Assembly: GCF_009602705.1 (NCBI RefSeq)
Contig: NZ_VSWH01000001.1
Span: 868,001-932,000, forward strand
Direction: 5' to 3'
Source: Chryseobacterium vaccae
GTDB taxonomy: Bacteria > Bacteroidota > Bacteroidia > Flavobacteriales > Weeksellaceae
Length of the DNA: 64,000 nucleotides
Shown in pieces: positions 43,006-52,346 of this stretch. The position numbers and the translations under genes were made by a program. Below the pieces are notes generated by a model that saw only the letters and a program-made list of their open reading frames with translations, had not been told where the DNA came from and did not search any database. Numbering within the stretch: the stretch's first letter is position 1; every line of letters begins with the position of its first letter.

Positions 43006-44412
43006 TTAGTTATTATATAAAGCTATATATTTTTCCGCAGACTTCTCCCATGCAAAATCAAAACTCATATTGGCATGAATAAGATTTCGCATTGCCCCTT
43101 TCTGGTTATACACCGCCAGCGCTCTGTTCATCGCATGAACAACATCATCTACCCCGGAATAGGTGAAATTCAGCCCTGCTCCTCCGGTAGAAATATCTTC
43201 CACCGTATCTTTCAATCCTCCGGTATATCGTACCACCGGAACTGTTCCATATCTCATGGAATACATTTGGTTTAATCCACACGGCTCTACTCTTGACGGC
43301 ATTAATAAAAAGTCCGCAGAAGCATAGATCTTGTGTGAAAGGTGTTCTTTGTATCCCAAATCCAAAGCAAAATTGGTATAGGTATAGTCGTATTCTTTAA
43401 GTTTGTTTTCAATATAGGTATTTCCTGAACCCAGGATCATGATATTTAAAGCACCATAACTCTGCTTAATGCTTTTCCAGACCACATCCGGTAAAAGATC
43501 TGCTCCTTTTTCTGTGGCAAATCTTCCGATAAAGGCAAACAGTGGCAGTTCAGGTTTCAGCCCATATTCTTTACAAAGCTTTTCTTTATTCTTTTTCTTT
43601 TGGGCGACTGCATTTTTGAGATTGAAATTAAAATCCAGCATCGGATCTGTCTCCGGGTTCCATACTTCCGTATCAATTCCGTTGATGATTCCATATGCTT
43701 TTCCGAATTCTTCACGCACCAGACTTTCCAAGCCTCTGAAACTGACAAAAAGCTCTTCAAGATACCCCTCAGAAACTGTTGTAAAAGCACTGGAACATTT
43801 AATCATGCTTGCTAAAGGATTCATGAAGCCATTCCAGTCCATCAGTCCCCATTTATAGGCATCAAAAGCCGGCATATAATTCGCCATATTCCAGCTCATC
43901 ATCCCCTGATATTCGCCATTATGTATGGTCCCTACAGTTTTCACACCTTTTAAGAATTCAAATTCAGGACAATGCTCGATCATAAATGGAACCAGCCCTG
44001 TATGATAGTCGTGACAGTGCAGAACATCCGGACGGATCTCCATCGCAGTCAGCCAGTGCAGAACTCCATGCTGAAAAGCCAGAAACTGGAAACTTTCATC
44101 CTGATAACCATAAGGATTTTCCCTGTCCAGCAATCCTGGAATTTTCACCATATACAGCTCAAATCCCAGCACATCTGTTTTTTCTCTTATGACCTGCACC
44201 TGTAGCATATTGGCTCCCTGATGAATAAATCCGTCAAAAACGATCTCAAATTCATGATCATAAACAAAGGGTTTATTATACCAGGGCATTACAACCTTGG
44301 CATAGATTCCTTTTATTTTATTCTGATATTTGGGCAGTGCTCCCACAACATCAGCCAGACCACCAACTTTGGCTACCGGATAGCATTCTGTACTTAAATG
44401 ATATATTACCAT
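43006..44412 (-). CDS. glgA: Glycogen synthase (GT5)
   Basis: A 468-residue ADP-glucose:alpha-1,4-glucan transferase. The N-terminal K-x-G-G-L motif is in AKVGGLADVVGALPKY (about 14-29); the second Rossmann domain has FIGRFATEKGADLL and the C-terminal GT-B signature PSRVEPCGLNQMYSMRYGTVPVVR with catalytic-site Glu. It is 44 bases downstream of glgB and 87 upstream of glgC. The GT5 type with the ADP-glucose route is consistent with the adjacent glgC. Confidence 0.95.
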   Translation of the reverse strand: MVIYHLSTECYPVAKVGGLADVVGALPKYQNKIKGIYAKVVMPWYNKPFVYDHEFEIVFDGFIHQGANMLQVQVIREKTDVLGFELYMVKIPGLLDRENPYGYQDESFQFLAFQHGVLHWLTAMEIRPDVLHCHDYHTGLVPFMIEHCPEFEFLKGVKTVGTIHNGEYQGMMSWNMANYMPAFDAYKWGLMDWNGFMNPLASMIKCSSAFTTVSEGYLEELFVSFRGLESLVREEFGKAYGIINGIDTEVWNPETDPMLDFNFNLKNAVAQKKKNKEKLCKEYGLKPELPLFAFIGRFATEKGADLLPDVVWKSIKQSYGALNIMILGSGNTYIENKLKEYDYTYTNFALDLGYKEHLSHKIYASADFLLMPSRVEPCGLNQMYSMRYGTVPVVRYTGGLKDTVEDISTGGAGLNFTYSGVDDVVHAMNRALAVYNQKGAMRNLIHANMSFDFAWEKSAEKYIALYNN

Positions 44413-44456
44413 AGTTTTAATGTCATTGTATTCCTTTCTTTATACTCAGGATAAGA

Positions 44457-46409
44457 TTAATCTTTTTTATACTTAATTCTGTGCAGCTTGTATTTTTTAT
44501 CTTTATGCTGCCTTAAAACAATTCCTGCTAAAGGAGGCAGCTTCACTGTTATTGATTTCGGGAATCTCATCCATTCTTCATATTTCTCACTTAGAATTTC
44601 TGCTTCTGTACCGCTTCCGCCATACTTTTCATCATCCGAATTAAGAACAGCTTCCCAATGGGTCCCTGCATTCACACCAATCCTGTATTCTATACTATGT
44701 GGGGTAAGATTGAGGATAATCATCAGAATATCATCTCTCTTTTTTCCTTTTCTGAGATAAACGTACACCGAATTTTCGAGGTCATCTGCTTCTACCCATT
44801 CAAAACCGTTCTTATTAAACTGGTTTTCGTACAATGATGACTCCTTTTGATATAAATGATTGAGATCTTTTACCAGCGCCTGAAGTCCCTTATGAACGGG
44901 ATATTCCAACAGATGCCAATCCAGGCTCCGTGTGAAGTTCCATTCCCCCGTTTGTCCGAATTCATCTCCCATAAAGAGCAGTTTGGCCCCCGGATGGGTG
45001 TACATATATACATAAAGGGCACGAAGGTTGGCAAATTTCTGCCATTCATCGCCCGGCATTTTATAGATCAGGCTTGCTTTTCCATGTACCACTTCATCAT
45101 GGGACAAAGGCATCATATAATTTTCATTATACATATACATGGAGGCAAATGTCAGCTTATGGTGGTGGTATTTCCGGTTGGCCGGATCTTCTTTGAAATA
45201 ATCCAGAGTATCATGCATCCAGCCCATCATCCATTTCATTCCGAATCCTACACCTCCTTCATGAACGGGTTTTGTCAACATAGGGAAATCTGAGCTTTCT
45301 TCAGCAATCGTGATAATATCATCTCCGAATTCTTTATAAACTGCGATATTAAATTCCTGTAAGAAAGCTTTGGCTTCAAGGTTTACATTTCCGCCGTATA
45401 TATTAGGTTCCCACTCCCCTTCATTTCTTGAATAATCCAGATGAAGCATAGAGGTTACGGCATCTACCCTGAGCCCGTCAGCATGATAGCGGTCCAGCCA
45501 GAACATCGCATTGGAAATCAGAAAAGATTTCACTTCATTTCTGCCGTAATTAAAGATATAAGATTTCCAGTCGGGATGAAAGCCTTTTCGGGGATCTTCA
45601 TGCTCATAGAGACAGGAACCGTCAAAGCGGTAAAGACCATTGGCATCTCCGGGAAAATGAGAAGGAACCCAATCCAGGATAACCCCGATATCATTCTTGT
45701 GAAGCTCATCAATCAGAAACATCAGATCCTGTGGAGAGCCGAAACGTGATGTAGCCGCATAAAATCCTGTAATCTGATATCCCCAGCTTGGATCATACGG
45801 GTATTCCATAACAGGCATGAATTCTACATGGGTAAAGCCCATTTCCTTTACATACGGAACCAGTTTTTTAGCAATATCGCGGTAATTTAAAAACCGTTTA
45901 GGATCATTCCCTTCTCTGACCCATGAGCCGAGATGAATTTCATAAACCGATAATGGAGCCTCTAAATTATTTTTTTTCTGGCGGTTTTCCATCCACTGTT
46001 CATCATCCCACTCATACCAGGTCGTTGAAACCAATGATGCTGCCTGAATATTCTGCTCCCAGCTTAATGCATAAGGATCACTTTTTTCCAGGATTTCACC
46101 TCTTGCCGTTTCAACAGCATATTTATATAACGTCCCCCAGCTAAGTCCGGTAATAAATCCTTCCCAGATCCCTGAACCATCCCAGCGCGGGAATAAAATA
46201 TGATCTTTATGATTCCAGTTGTTGAAATTCCCGATCACGGAAACTTTTTTGGCATTGGGAGCCCAGACTGAAAAATAAACTCCTTTTATTCCGTCTTTTT
46301 CCACCGAATGCGCCCCGAATTTATCATACAGCTTATAATGTCTTCCTTCTTTGAAAAGATAGACATCATGATCGGTAAAAAGCGTATATGTTTTAACAGA
46401 GTTCATCAA
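44457..46409 (-). CDS. glgB: 1,4-Alpha-glucan branching enzyme (GH13)
   Basis: A 650-residue branching enzyme: an N-terminal CBM48 domain (about 20-125; VYFSVWAPNAKKVSVIGNFNNW), a GH13 (beta/alpha)8 barrel with DGLRVDAVTSML (nucleophile Asp), TIAEESSDFP (acid/base Glu) and LSHDEVVHG (third catalytic Asp), and a C-terminal beta domain. It transfers alpha-1,4 segments to form 1,6 branches. It heads the glg operon and is divergent from the CBM48-esterase gene with a 194-base gap. Confidence 0.95.
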   Translation of the reverse strand: MMNSVKTYTLFTDHDVYLFKEGRHYKLYDKFGAHSVEKDGIKGVYFSVWAPNAKKVSVIGNFNNWNHKDHILFPRWDGSGIWEGFITGLSWGTLYKYAVETARGEILEKSDPYALSWEQNIQAASLVSTTWYEWDDEQWMENRQKKNNLEAPLSVYEIHLGSWVREGNDPKRFLNYRDIAKKLVPYVKEMGFTHVEFMPVMEYPYDPSWGYQITGFYAATSRFGSPQDLMFLIDELHKNDIGVILDWVPSHFPGDANGLYRFDGSCLYEHEDPRKGFHPDWKSYIFNYGRNEVKSFLISNAMFWLDRYHADGLRVDAVTSMLHLDYSRNEGEWEPNIYGGNVNLEAKAFLQEFNIAVYKEFGDDIITIAEESSDFPMLTKPVHEGGVGFGMKWMMGWMHDTLDYFKEDPANRKYHHHKLTFASMYMYNENYMMPLSHDEVVHGKASLIYKMPGDEWQKFANLRALYVYMYTHPGAKLLFMGDEFGQTGEWNFTRSLDWHLLEYPVHKGLQALVKDLNHLYQKESSLYENQFNKNGFEWVEADDLENSVYVYLRKGKKRDDILMIILNLTPHSIEYRIGVNAGTHWEAVLNSDDEKYGGSGTEAEILSEKYEEWMRFPKSITVKLPPLAGIVLRQHKDKKYKLHRIKYKKD

Positions 46410-46572
46410 GACCGGACTGTATTTAATTTTTCTTTGAAACTACAAAAATTCCTATCAACAACCGTTAATTATTAATCAAATAATTATTATGTTAATTCCC
46501 TTCTTCAGCACTTCTATCAAATATATCAAATTTTCTATTATTTTTTTTAAGGTTTTAAAACAATCTTTTTTA

Positions 46573-46580
46573 TAAATTTA
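46573..46580 (+). promoter_or_regulatory. Possible -7 box of the CBM48-esterase gene
   Basis: TAAATTTA differs from TAnnTTTG only in the last base. 23 bases before the ATG at 46604. Confidence 0.35.
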
Positions 46581-46603
46581 GCTGCCAATTTTATTAAACA
46601 CGC

Positions 46604-47728
46604 ATGATGAAGTTTGAACTTTATACTGACGAGACCGACGACAGAACGGTATACATTACAGGAAATTTCAACAACTGGAACCCCAGAGACCCAAACTATC
46701 AACTCAAACAGCTTGATCCGAATACGTACAGCATAGAGATCGACAGCCAGGTTCTCCCGGATACTATAGAATATAAATTCACGAAAGGAGGCTGGGAAAA
46801 TGTAGAGCTTGATCAATACGGAAATATTACCCCCAACCGGAAAATTGAAAAATCGGTGGGAGAAGTTTCCGATACTATTGAAAAATGGAGACTCAACTGG
46901 GGCCCTTTCAAAAAAGAATTTTTTCCGATTGCTGAAGTGATCTCCGAAGAGTTTTATATTCCGCAGCTTGACCGATACCGTAAAGTATGGGCTCTTCTGC
47001 CCTATGATTACTACGTTTCCGGCAAAAGTTATCCTGTTCTTTATCTCCAGGACGCCCAAAACCTATTTAATGAAGGAAGCGGGTACGGAAACTGGGAAAT
47101 TGACAAAAAGCTATCTATCCTTGCAGAATACGGCCGGGGCGATGTCATCATTATTGCTATTGAACACGGAAGTGAAGACCGCATTAAAGAATACATTTTT
47201 GATAACGACAATATAGCCAACGGATCGGAAGGTAAAAAATACATCCGTTTTATTACTGATACCTTAAAGCCTTTTATAGACGAAAACTACCGAACGAAGA
47301 AAGACCGTGAGAATACCGGAATAGGCGGCAGCTCTCTGGGTGCCCTGATTAGTATCTACAGCGGATTCCTGTATCCTGAAGTCTATTCTAAGCTGCTGAT
47401 CTTCTCTCCTTCTCTGTGGGTTGAACCCAACAATAATTTTCCGATGATGCACTTCAGGGTTCCTTTCAGAACAAAGATTTACCTGTATGGAGGTGGACAG
47501 GAAGGCTCAAAAATGGTCAAGAGAATCCATATTTTTGAAGAATCCCTGAAAAAATGGGAAAAGAATAATCTGTTCGATTTTGAATTCAGAACCAGTGTGA
47601 ATCCGGAAGGCACCCACAGTGAATTTTACTGGTCCCAGGAATTCCCAAGAGCCATTGAATGGCTGTTTTACGATAACAAAGAAAATCCTGCTGAGGTAAA
47701 ACCACAACAGCAAAGCATTAAAAATTAA
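46604..47728 (+). CDS. Esterase (PF00756 type) with N-terminal glycogen-binding-like domain
   Basis: A 374-residue protein. The first 80 residues form an early-set/CBM48-like domain (TVYITGNFNNWNPRDPNYQL) as found in glycogen-branching enzymes and AMPK. The rest is an alpha/beta hydrolase of the esterase D/Fes group with the nucleophile in GGSSLGAL (about 229-236), an IAIEHGSEDR segment and a C-terminal His in EGTHSEFYW. It has no signal peptide, so it should be cytoplasmic. Being divergent from glgB, an ester hydrolase acting near glycogen is plausible. The stop is four bases before the aminopeptidase start. Confidence 0.82.
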   Translation: MMKFELYTDETDDRTVYITGNFNNWNPRDPNYQLKQLDPNTYSIEIDSQVLPDTIEYKFTKGGWENVELDQYGNITPNRKIEKSVGEVSDTIEKWRLNWGPFKKEFFPIAEVISEEFYIPQLDRYRKVWALLPYDYYVSGKSYPVLYLQDAQNLFNEGSGYGNWEIDKKLSILAEYGRGDVIIIAIEHGSEDRIKEYIFDNDNIANGSEGKKYIRFITDTLKPFIDENYRTKKDRENTGIGGSSLGALISIYSGFLYPEVYSKLLIFSPSLWVEPNNNFPMMHFRVPFRTKIYLYGGGQEGSKMVKRIHIFEESLKKWEKNNLFDFEFRTSVNPEGTHSEFYWSQEFPRAIEWLFYDNKENPAEVKPQQQSIKN

Positions 47729-47732
47729 ACTT

Positions 47733-49148
47733 ATGAAACTGATTAATAAAAAAAATAAAAGCTATTCCCAGATCTTCCAATTATTTACCGAAGAAGAATG
47801 GACAAAATCAAATAAAAATTACAATAAAAACATTGCTTCCCTTTTTTCCGGAAAAAAAAATGAATTTTTCGTTCATGCTAACGAAGAAAGTATCATCTAT
47901 TTCATCGGATTAGGCAAATCCGGTATACATGATTTTGAGATCCAGCAAACTGCCGTTAAGTTTTCCCAAACCCAGAAAGAAAAGCTCCAGGCTGTACCCA
48001 CTCTGATTCTTGCTGACTTTCTGAATGAAAAACAGTTTGAAGAATTCATTACAGGATTTCTTATCGGAACATACAGCTATCCTTTTGACAAAAACCATCC
48101 TTTCTGGAATACAAAATTCGAAATTCATTTTGAAAACCTGAGCCAGAAAAAACTGGATACCATAAGCACAAGAGCAGAAGCTTTAACTGCAGGACAGACG
48201 GCCTGTCAGGAATGGCTTAACAAGCCAGCCAATCTTAAAACCCCGGTTATTTTAAGCACATATCTTAAAAATATGGCAAAAAAATATGAATTAAAATATA
48301 CGGCGTTCAACAGGAAAAAATGTAAGGAATTAGGATTAAACGCTTACCTTTCAGTAAACCAGGGAAGTGCTTACGATGCAGCCTTCACTATTCTGGAATA
48401 CAAAACCACTGTAAAAAACGCTAAAACAATCGGCCTGGTTGGAAAATGTGTTGTATTTGATACGGGTGGAGTTTCTTTAAAGAATCCTGACAATATGCAT
48501 TATATGAAGTCTGATATGGGCGGAGCAACAGCTGTGATCGGAGCCTTGATTTATGCAGCAGAAATGAAGCTTCCTCTCAACATCGTTGCCATTCTTCCGA
48601 TCACAGATAATGCTATTTCTGAGAAGGCATTTCTTCCCAGCGATGTTATTACGGCCTACAACGGGAAAACCATTGAGGTCCTAAATACAGATGCAGAAGG
48701 CAGAATGATTCTGGCAGACTCCCTTTCTTACCTCGCCAAAAATTATAAGACAGAACTCCTGATTGACCTTGCTACCCTAACCGGAAGCTCCGTAAGAATG
48801 TTCGGAGATACCTGCGGTGCCCTGTTCTCTAATAATGAAGAGCTTAAAAATCTATTGATCAGAACCGGAGACAAAACCAACCAAAGACTGTGGAATCTTC
48901 CGTTATGGGATATCTGGAAAGATGATATTCAGTCTGATGTTGCCGACCTGAAAAACATTTCAATGAAGCCGATTGGAGACTGTATCGTAGCAGCTAAATT
49001 TCTGGAACAGTTTATTGAAAACCACCCTAAATGGGCCCATCTTGATATTGCAGGCGTAGCTTTCGGAAGTACAGGATATGCAAAGGAAAAGGCAGCAACC
49101 GGGTTTGGAGTGCAATTATTAGCTGATTTAATTGAAAATTATCACTAA
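47733..49148 (+). CDS. M17 leucyl aminopeptidase
   Basis: A 471-residue M17 peptidase: metal ligands in GLVGKCVVFDTGG (Lys, Asp), MKSDMGGA (Asp) and the signature NTDAEGRMILAD (Asp, Glu, catalytic Arg, about 315-326). The C-terminal catalytic domain is well conserved while the N-terminal domain (about 1-165) is divergent. It cleaves N-terminal residues from peptides, in the cytoplasm. Four bases separate it from the esterase gene, and it is 140 bases upstream of the amide-ligase operon. Confidence 0.92.
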   Translation: MKLINKKNKSYSQIFQLFTEEEWTKSNKNYNKNIASLFSGKKNEFFVHANEESIIYFIGLGKSGIHDFEIQQTAVKFSQTQKEKLQAVPTLILADFLNEKQFEEFITGFLIGTYSYPFDKNHPFWNTKFEIHFENLSQKKLDTISTRAEALTAGQTACQEWLNKPANLKTPVILSTYLKNMAKKYELKYTAFNRKKCKELGLNAYLSVNQGSAYDAAFTILEYKTTVKNAKTIGLVGKCVVFDTGGVSLKNPDNMHYMKSDMGGATAVIGALIYAAEMKLPLNIVAILPITDNAISEKAFLPSDVITAYNGKTIEVLNTDAEGRMILADSLSYLAKNYKTELLIDLATLTGSSVRMFGDTCGALFSNNEELKNLLIRTGDKTNQRLWNLPLWDIWKDDIQSDVADLKNISMKPIGDCIVAAKFLEQFIENHPKWAHLDIAGVAFGSTGYAKEKAATGFGVQLLADLIENYH

Positions 49149-49251
49149 AAATTAGTTTATTACAAAATTTCTCTGTATAATTGATTAGTGATTCTCAAAA
49201 CCGCAGTTTATTTTGATTTTTAACATTAATTAATCAATAAAAAATTGCTTT

Positions 49252-49259
49252 TATTTTTG
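49252..49259 (+). promoter_or_regulatory. -7 box of the amide-ligase operon
   Basis: TATTTTTG, 29 bases before the ATG at 49289. No TTG at the standard distance, so the strength is uncertain. Confidence 0.5.
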
Positions 49260-49288
49260 AATATTCACTAAATATTAAAAAATATTGT

Positions 49289-50500
49289 ATGGAGGAGAAA
49301 TTTATAGTATGTATTTCGTGCTATTACAAGGGCTATGATTTCATGGACGAAATGAAGAAGCTCGGTAATAAAATCATCCTGGTAACATCGGAGAATCTCA
49401 AAGAAAAAAACTGGCCATGGCATGCCATTGATGAGGTATTTTATATGTCTGAAGAAAGGCCTTCTGTCTGGAATATGGAACATCTTGTTCAGGGATTTTC
49501 TCATCTGATGAAAACCAGAAAAATTGATGCCGTTGTTGCATTGGATGATTACGATGTAGAGAAAGCAGCTCTCATCAGGGAAACATTTCGCATTCCCGGA
49601 ATGGGACAGACCACGCACCGTTATTTCAGAGATAAACTGGCCATGCGCCAGAAAGCCAAAGATTCAGGGATCAATGTTCCGGAATTTACAGCGATTTTTA
49701 ATAATGATGAGGTTCGCAACTTTATAGAAAGAGTTCCTGCTCCCTGGGTATTAAAACCTAGGTCAGAGGCTTCGGCTTCAGGGATAAAAAAAATTACGTC
49801 TAAAGACCAGCTTTGGGATGCCCTGGAAACTCTTGGAGAAGAGCGACACATGTTCTTACTGGAAAGCTTTAAACCGGGAGATGTTTATCATGTTGACAGC
49901 CTTACTTTCAACAAAGAGATTATGTTTACATCAGCATCCAAATATCTCGCTCCACCTATGCAGGTATCTCATGAAGGAGGGGTATTCAGATCGAAGACCT
50001 TAGGAAGATATTCTGAAGAATTTAAAGCCCTTGAAGAAGTTAATGCTAGAGTACTCTCGAGTTTTGGACTGCTTAACGGGGCCACCCACACGGAATTTAT
50101 ACGGGGAAAAGAAGATGGTAAATGGTATTTTCTGGAAACATCATCCAGAGTTGGCGGAGCACACATTCCCGATCTCGTGGAAGCTTCAAGCAACATTAAT
50201 ATCTGGCGCGAATGGGCTAAAATTGAAGACGTCTTACTGCGCGGAAAAAAATATGAAGCTCCTAAACCCACGGGATATTATTCAGGACTGATCGTTGCAT
50301 TAATCAAAGACAAACATCCGGATTATCAAGCTTTTGAATGTGAAGAAGCGGTAAAATTCCTTCCGATAGACTATCACGCAGGAATTGTTTACAAGTCTAC
50401 CGATCCGGACATTATACAGGAAAGACTGGATGATGCTGCGGAAAAAATACAGGCAGAAATGCTGAATATCCTTCCTCCCAAAAGCAAACTGACCTCATAA
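49289..50500 (+). CDS. ATP-grasp carboxylate-amine ligase (operon gene 1)
   Basis: A 403-residue ATP-grasp protein (ATP-grasp_3/carB-like class): an N-terminal pre-ATP-grasp domain (residues 1-105, VCISCYYKGYDFMDE), the ATP-binding WVLKPRSEASASG (153-165), LLESFKPGDVYHVD and the metal-binding ETSSRVGGAHIPDL (283-296) with the E-x-S-x-R-x-GG pattern. It would activate a carboxylate as acylphosphate and join it to an amine. Substrates unknown. First gene of a five-gene operon with a second ATP-grasp, a GCS2-type ligase, a hydrolase and an amidotransferase. Confidence 0.85.
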   Translation: MEEKFIVCISCYYKGYDFMDEMKKLGNKIILVTSENLKEKNWPWHAIDEVFYMSEERPSVWNMEHLVQGFSHLMKTRKIDAVVALDDYDVEKAALIRETFRIPGMGQTTHRYFRDKLAMRQKAKDSGINVPEFTAIFNNDEVRNFIERVPAPWVLKPRSEASASGIKKITSKDQLWDALETLGEERHMFLLESFKPGDVYHVDSLTFNKEIMFTSASKYLAPPMQVSHEGGVFRSKTLGRYSEEFKALEEVNARVLSSFGLLNGATHTEFIRGKEDGKWYFLETSSRVGGAHIPDLVEASSNINIWREWAKIEDVLLRGKKYEAPKPTGYYSGLIVALIKDKHPDYQAFECEEAVKFLPIDYHAGIVYKSTDPDIIQERLDDAAEKIQAEMLNILPPKSKLTS

Positions 50501-50584
50501 TATTGAAAAAATTCACTCAATACTACTGAGAAAAGCTGAACAGATCAAATTCATAGGACTGAAATACTAAAAATCAAATAAAAA

Positions 50585-51298
50585 ATGCCTCATATAGAAC
50601 ATACAGACTACTATTCAAACATATTAGGAACAAGCCTTAAAGTAGAAGTCACCGGACATCACGGATATCCCATCATTATGTTCCCGACTTCTCAAGGATT
50701 GTATACCCAAAACCATGATTTTCACCTTAATAGCAGCATCAACTGGTTTATAGAACAGGGAAAAGTAAAGCTTTATAACATCCAGACGATAGACAGCTGG
50801 AGTTTTTATGACGAAAAGATTTCGCCACAGAAAAGGATCAAAAATTATGAATTATATGTGCAATTTTTGATTAAAGAGTTTATTCCGTACATCCAGAAAC
50901 TCCACAAAGTACATCGTGTAGCTATTGCCGGAGCTAGTTTCGGAGGCTATCATGCTGCTAATTTTGCCTTCAGATTTCCTGATGTGGTGTCTCATCTGTT
51001 CTGTCTTTCAGGAGCGTTCAGCATAAGAAATTTCATGGATGGATATTCGGACGATCTTGTTTATTTTAACTGTCCGAGAGAATTTGTACGAAATGATGAA
51101 GCTTGGAAATACAAACATATGCACATTGTACTCAGTACTTCCGATCAGGATATATGCAGAGATAAGAATATAGAAATGGCTGAAATCTTACGCGCAAAAG
51201 GAATTGATTTCTGGTATGACGAGAGAAAATGGATCAATCATGACTGGCCGTTATGGAGAATGGTTTTTCCAACATTTATAGGAGCCTATTTTTCTTAA
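50585..51298 (+). CDS. Alpha/beta hydrolase, esterase-like (operon gene 2)
   Basis: A 237-residue cytoplasmic hydrolase: the nucleophile elbow is GASFGG (Ser118), the likely acid is in LSTSDQDICRD (about 175-185), and the His in WINHDWPLW (about 222-230). The group resembles the esterase D/PF00756-like proteins. In this operon it may deacylate, or transfer an acyl group to, the ligase product. It begins 84 bases after the first ATP-grasp gene, which leaves room for a weak internal signal, though none is clear. Confidence 0.82.
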   Translation: MPHIEHTDYYSNILGTSLKVEVTGHHGYPIIMFPTSQGLYTQNHDFHLNSSINWFIEQGKVKLYNIQTIDSWSFYDEKISPQKRIKNYELYVQFLIKEFIPYIQKLHKVHRVAIAGASFGGYHAANFAFRFPDVVSHLFCLSGAFSIRNFMDGYSDDLVYFNCPREFVRNDEAWKYKHMHIVLSTSDQDICRDKNIEMAEILRAKGIDFWYDERKWINHDWPLWRMVFPTFIGAYFS

Positions 51299-51359
51299 AA
51301 AAACGTACATTAGTGAGAAAGATAATTTATTCAATACACATCAATTAAAAACAAAAATT

Positions 51360-52313
51360 ATGGCAAAAAAAGTGGGAATTCTATTCGGTATGGAAGATAC
51401 ATTTCCTTGGGCGTTCATCGACAAGGTAAATGAATTGGGAGTCGGAGAAATCATTGCCGAGCCTGTAAATATCGACAAGCTGGAACAGGGTGCTGATTAT
51501 GGATATGCAGTAATCATCGACAGAATTTCGCAAAATGTTCCCTTTTACAGAGCTTATCTGAAAAATGCGGCCCTTAACGGAACTTACGTCATCAATAATC
51601 CATTTTGGTGGAGCGCTGATGAAAAGTTTTTCAATAATGCGCTGATGTCCAAATTAGGCATTCCGCTTCCTAAGACGGTACTCCTTCCTTCGCATGAAAG
51701 ACCTACAGACACTTCTGAAACCTCATTCAGAAATCTGAAATTTCCTCACGACTGGGAATATATTTTCAATTATGTAGGATTTCCGGCTTATATGAAACCT
51801 CACGATGGCGGCGGATGGAAAAATGTTTACCGAGTGGAAAACCCTGATGACCTTTGGAACAAGCTAAGCGAAACAGAACAGCTGGTGATGATGGTACAGG
51901 AGGAGATTATATTTGATGACTATTACAGAGTCTACTGCCTTGGCAAAAAATATGTTCATATCATGCCTTACGAACCTCGTAATCCACATCATTTAAGGTA
52001 TGCAACCACTCATCAGACACAGGGTGAAGAACTTGAAAAGCTATTAAAAACAATCCATGATTACACCATTACAATGAATGAAGCCCTTGGCTATGATTTC
52101 AATACTGTAGAGTTTGCCGTGAGAGACGGAATTCCTTATGCTATTGACTTCTGCAATCCTGCTCCGGATGCCGACAGGAATTCAGTAGGTGAAGACAATT
52201 TTGCATGGATCGTAGAACATGCCGCCAAACTGGCTATAGAAAAAGCGAAAGAGTATGTTCCCGGAAAACCTAATATTTCCTGGGGAACTTTTGTAAAAGA
52301 CTCTGTACAATAA
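51360..52313 (+). CDS. Second ATP-grasp ligase (operon gene 3)
   Basis: A 317-residue ATP-grasp protein distinct from gene 1. The pre-ATP-grasp domain (about 1-95) has NNPFWWSADEKF, then AYMKPHDGGGWKN (143-155, ATP lysine and glycine-rich loop), VQEEIIFDDYYRVYCLG (179-195) and VEFAVRDGIPYAIDFCNPAPD (250-270) with E...D-x-x-N metal ligands. RimK-like in outline. Substrates unknown. Two different ATP-grasp enzymes in one operon suggest a product with at least two amide or peptide bonds. Confidence 0.82.
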   Translation: MAKKVGILFGMEDTFPWAFIDKVNELGVGEIIAEPVNIDKLEQGADYGYAVIIDRISQNVPFYRAYLKNAALNGTYVINNPFWWSADEKFFNNALMSKLGIPLPKTVLLPSHERPTDTSETSFRNLKFPHDWEYIFNYVGFPAYMKPHDGGGWKNVYRVENPDDLWNKLSETEQLVMMVQEEIIFDDYYRVYCLGKKYVHIMPYEPRNPHHLRYATTHQTQGEELEKLLKTIHDYTITMNEALGYDFNTVEFAVRDGIPYAIDFCNPAPDADRNSVGEDNFAWIVEHAAKLAIEKAKEYVPGKPNISWGTFVKDSVQ

Positions 52314-52346
52314 AAAACTGAAAGAACAAAAAAAACACGGAAAAAA

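Noticed and set aside
44856..45293. 145-codon plus-strand frame over glgB
   Set aside because: Antisense shadow; glgB motifs are intact on the other strand.
50501..50584. Possible promoter between the first two ligase-operon genes
   Set aside because: No TAnnTTTG box in the 84-base gap, so I treat the operon as continuous.
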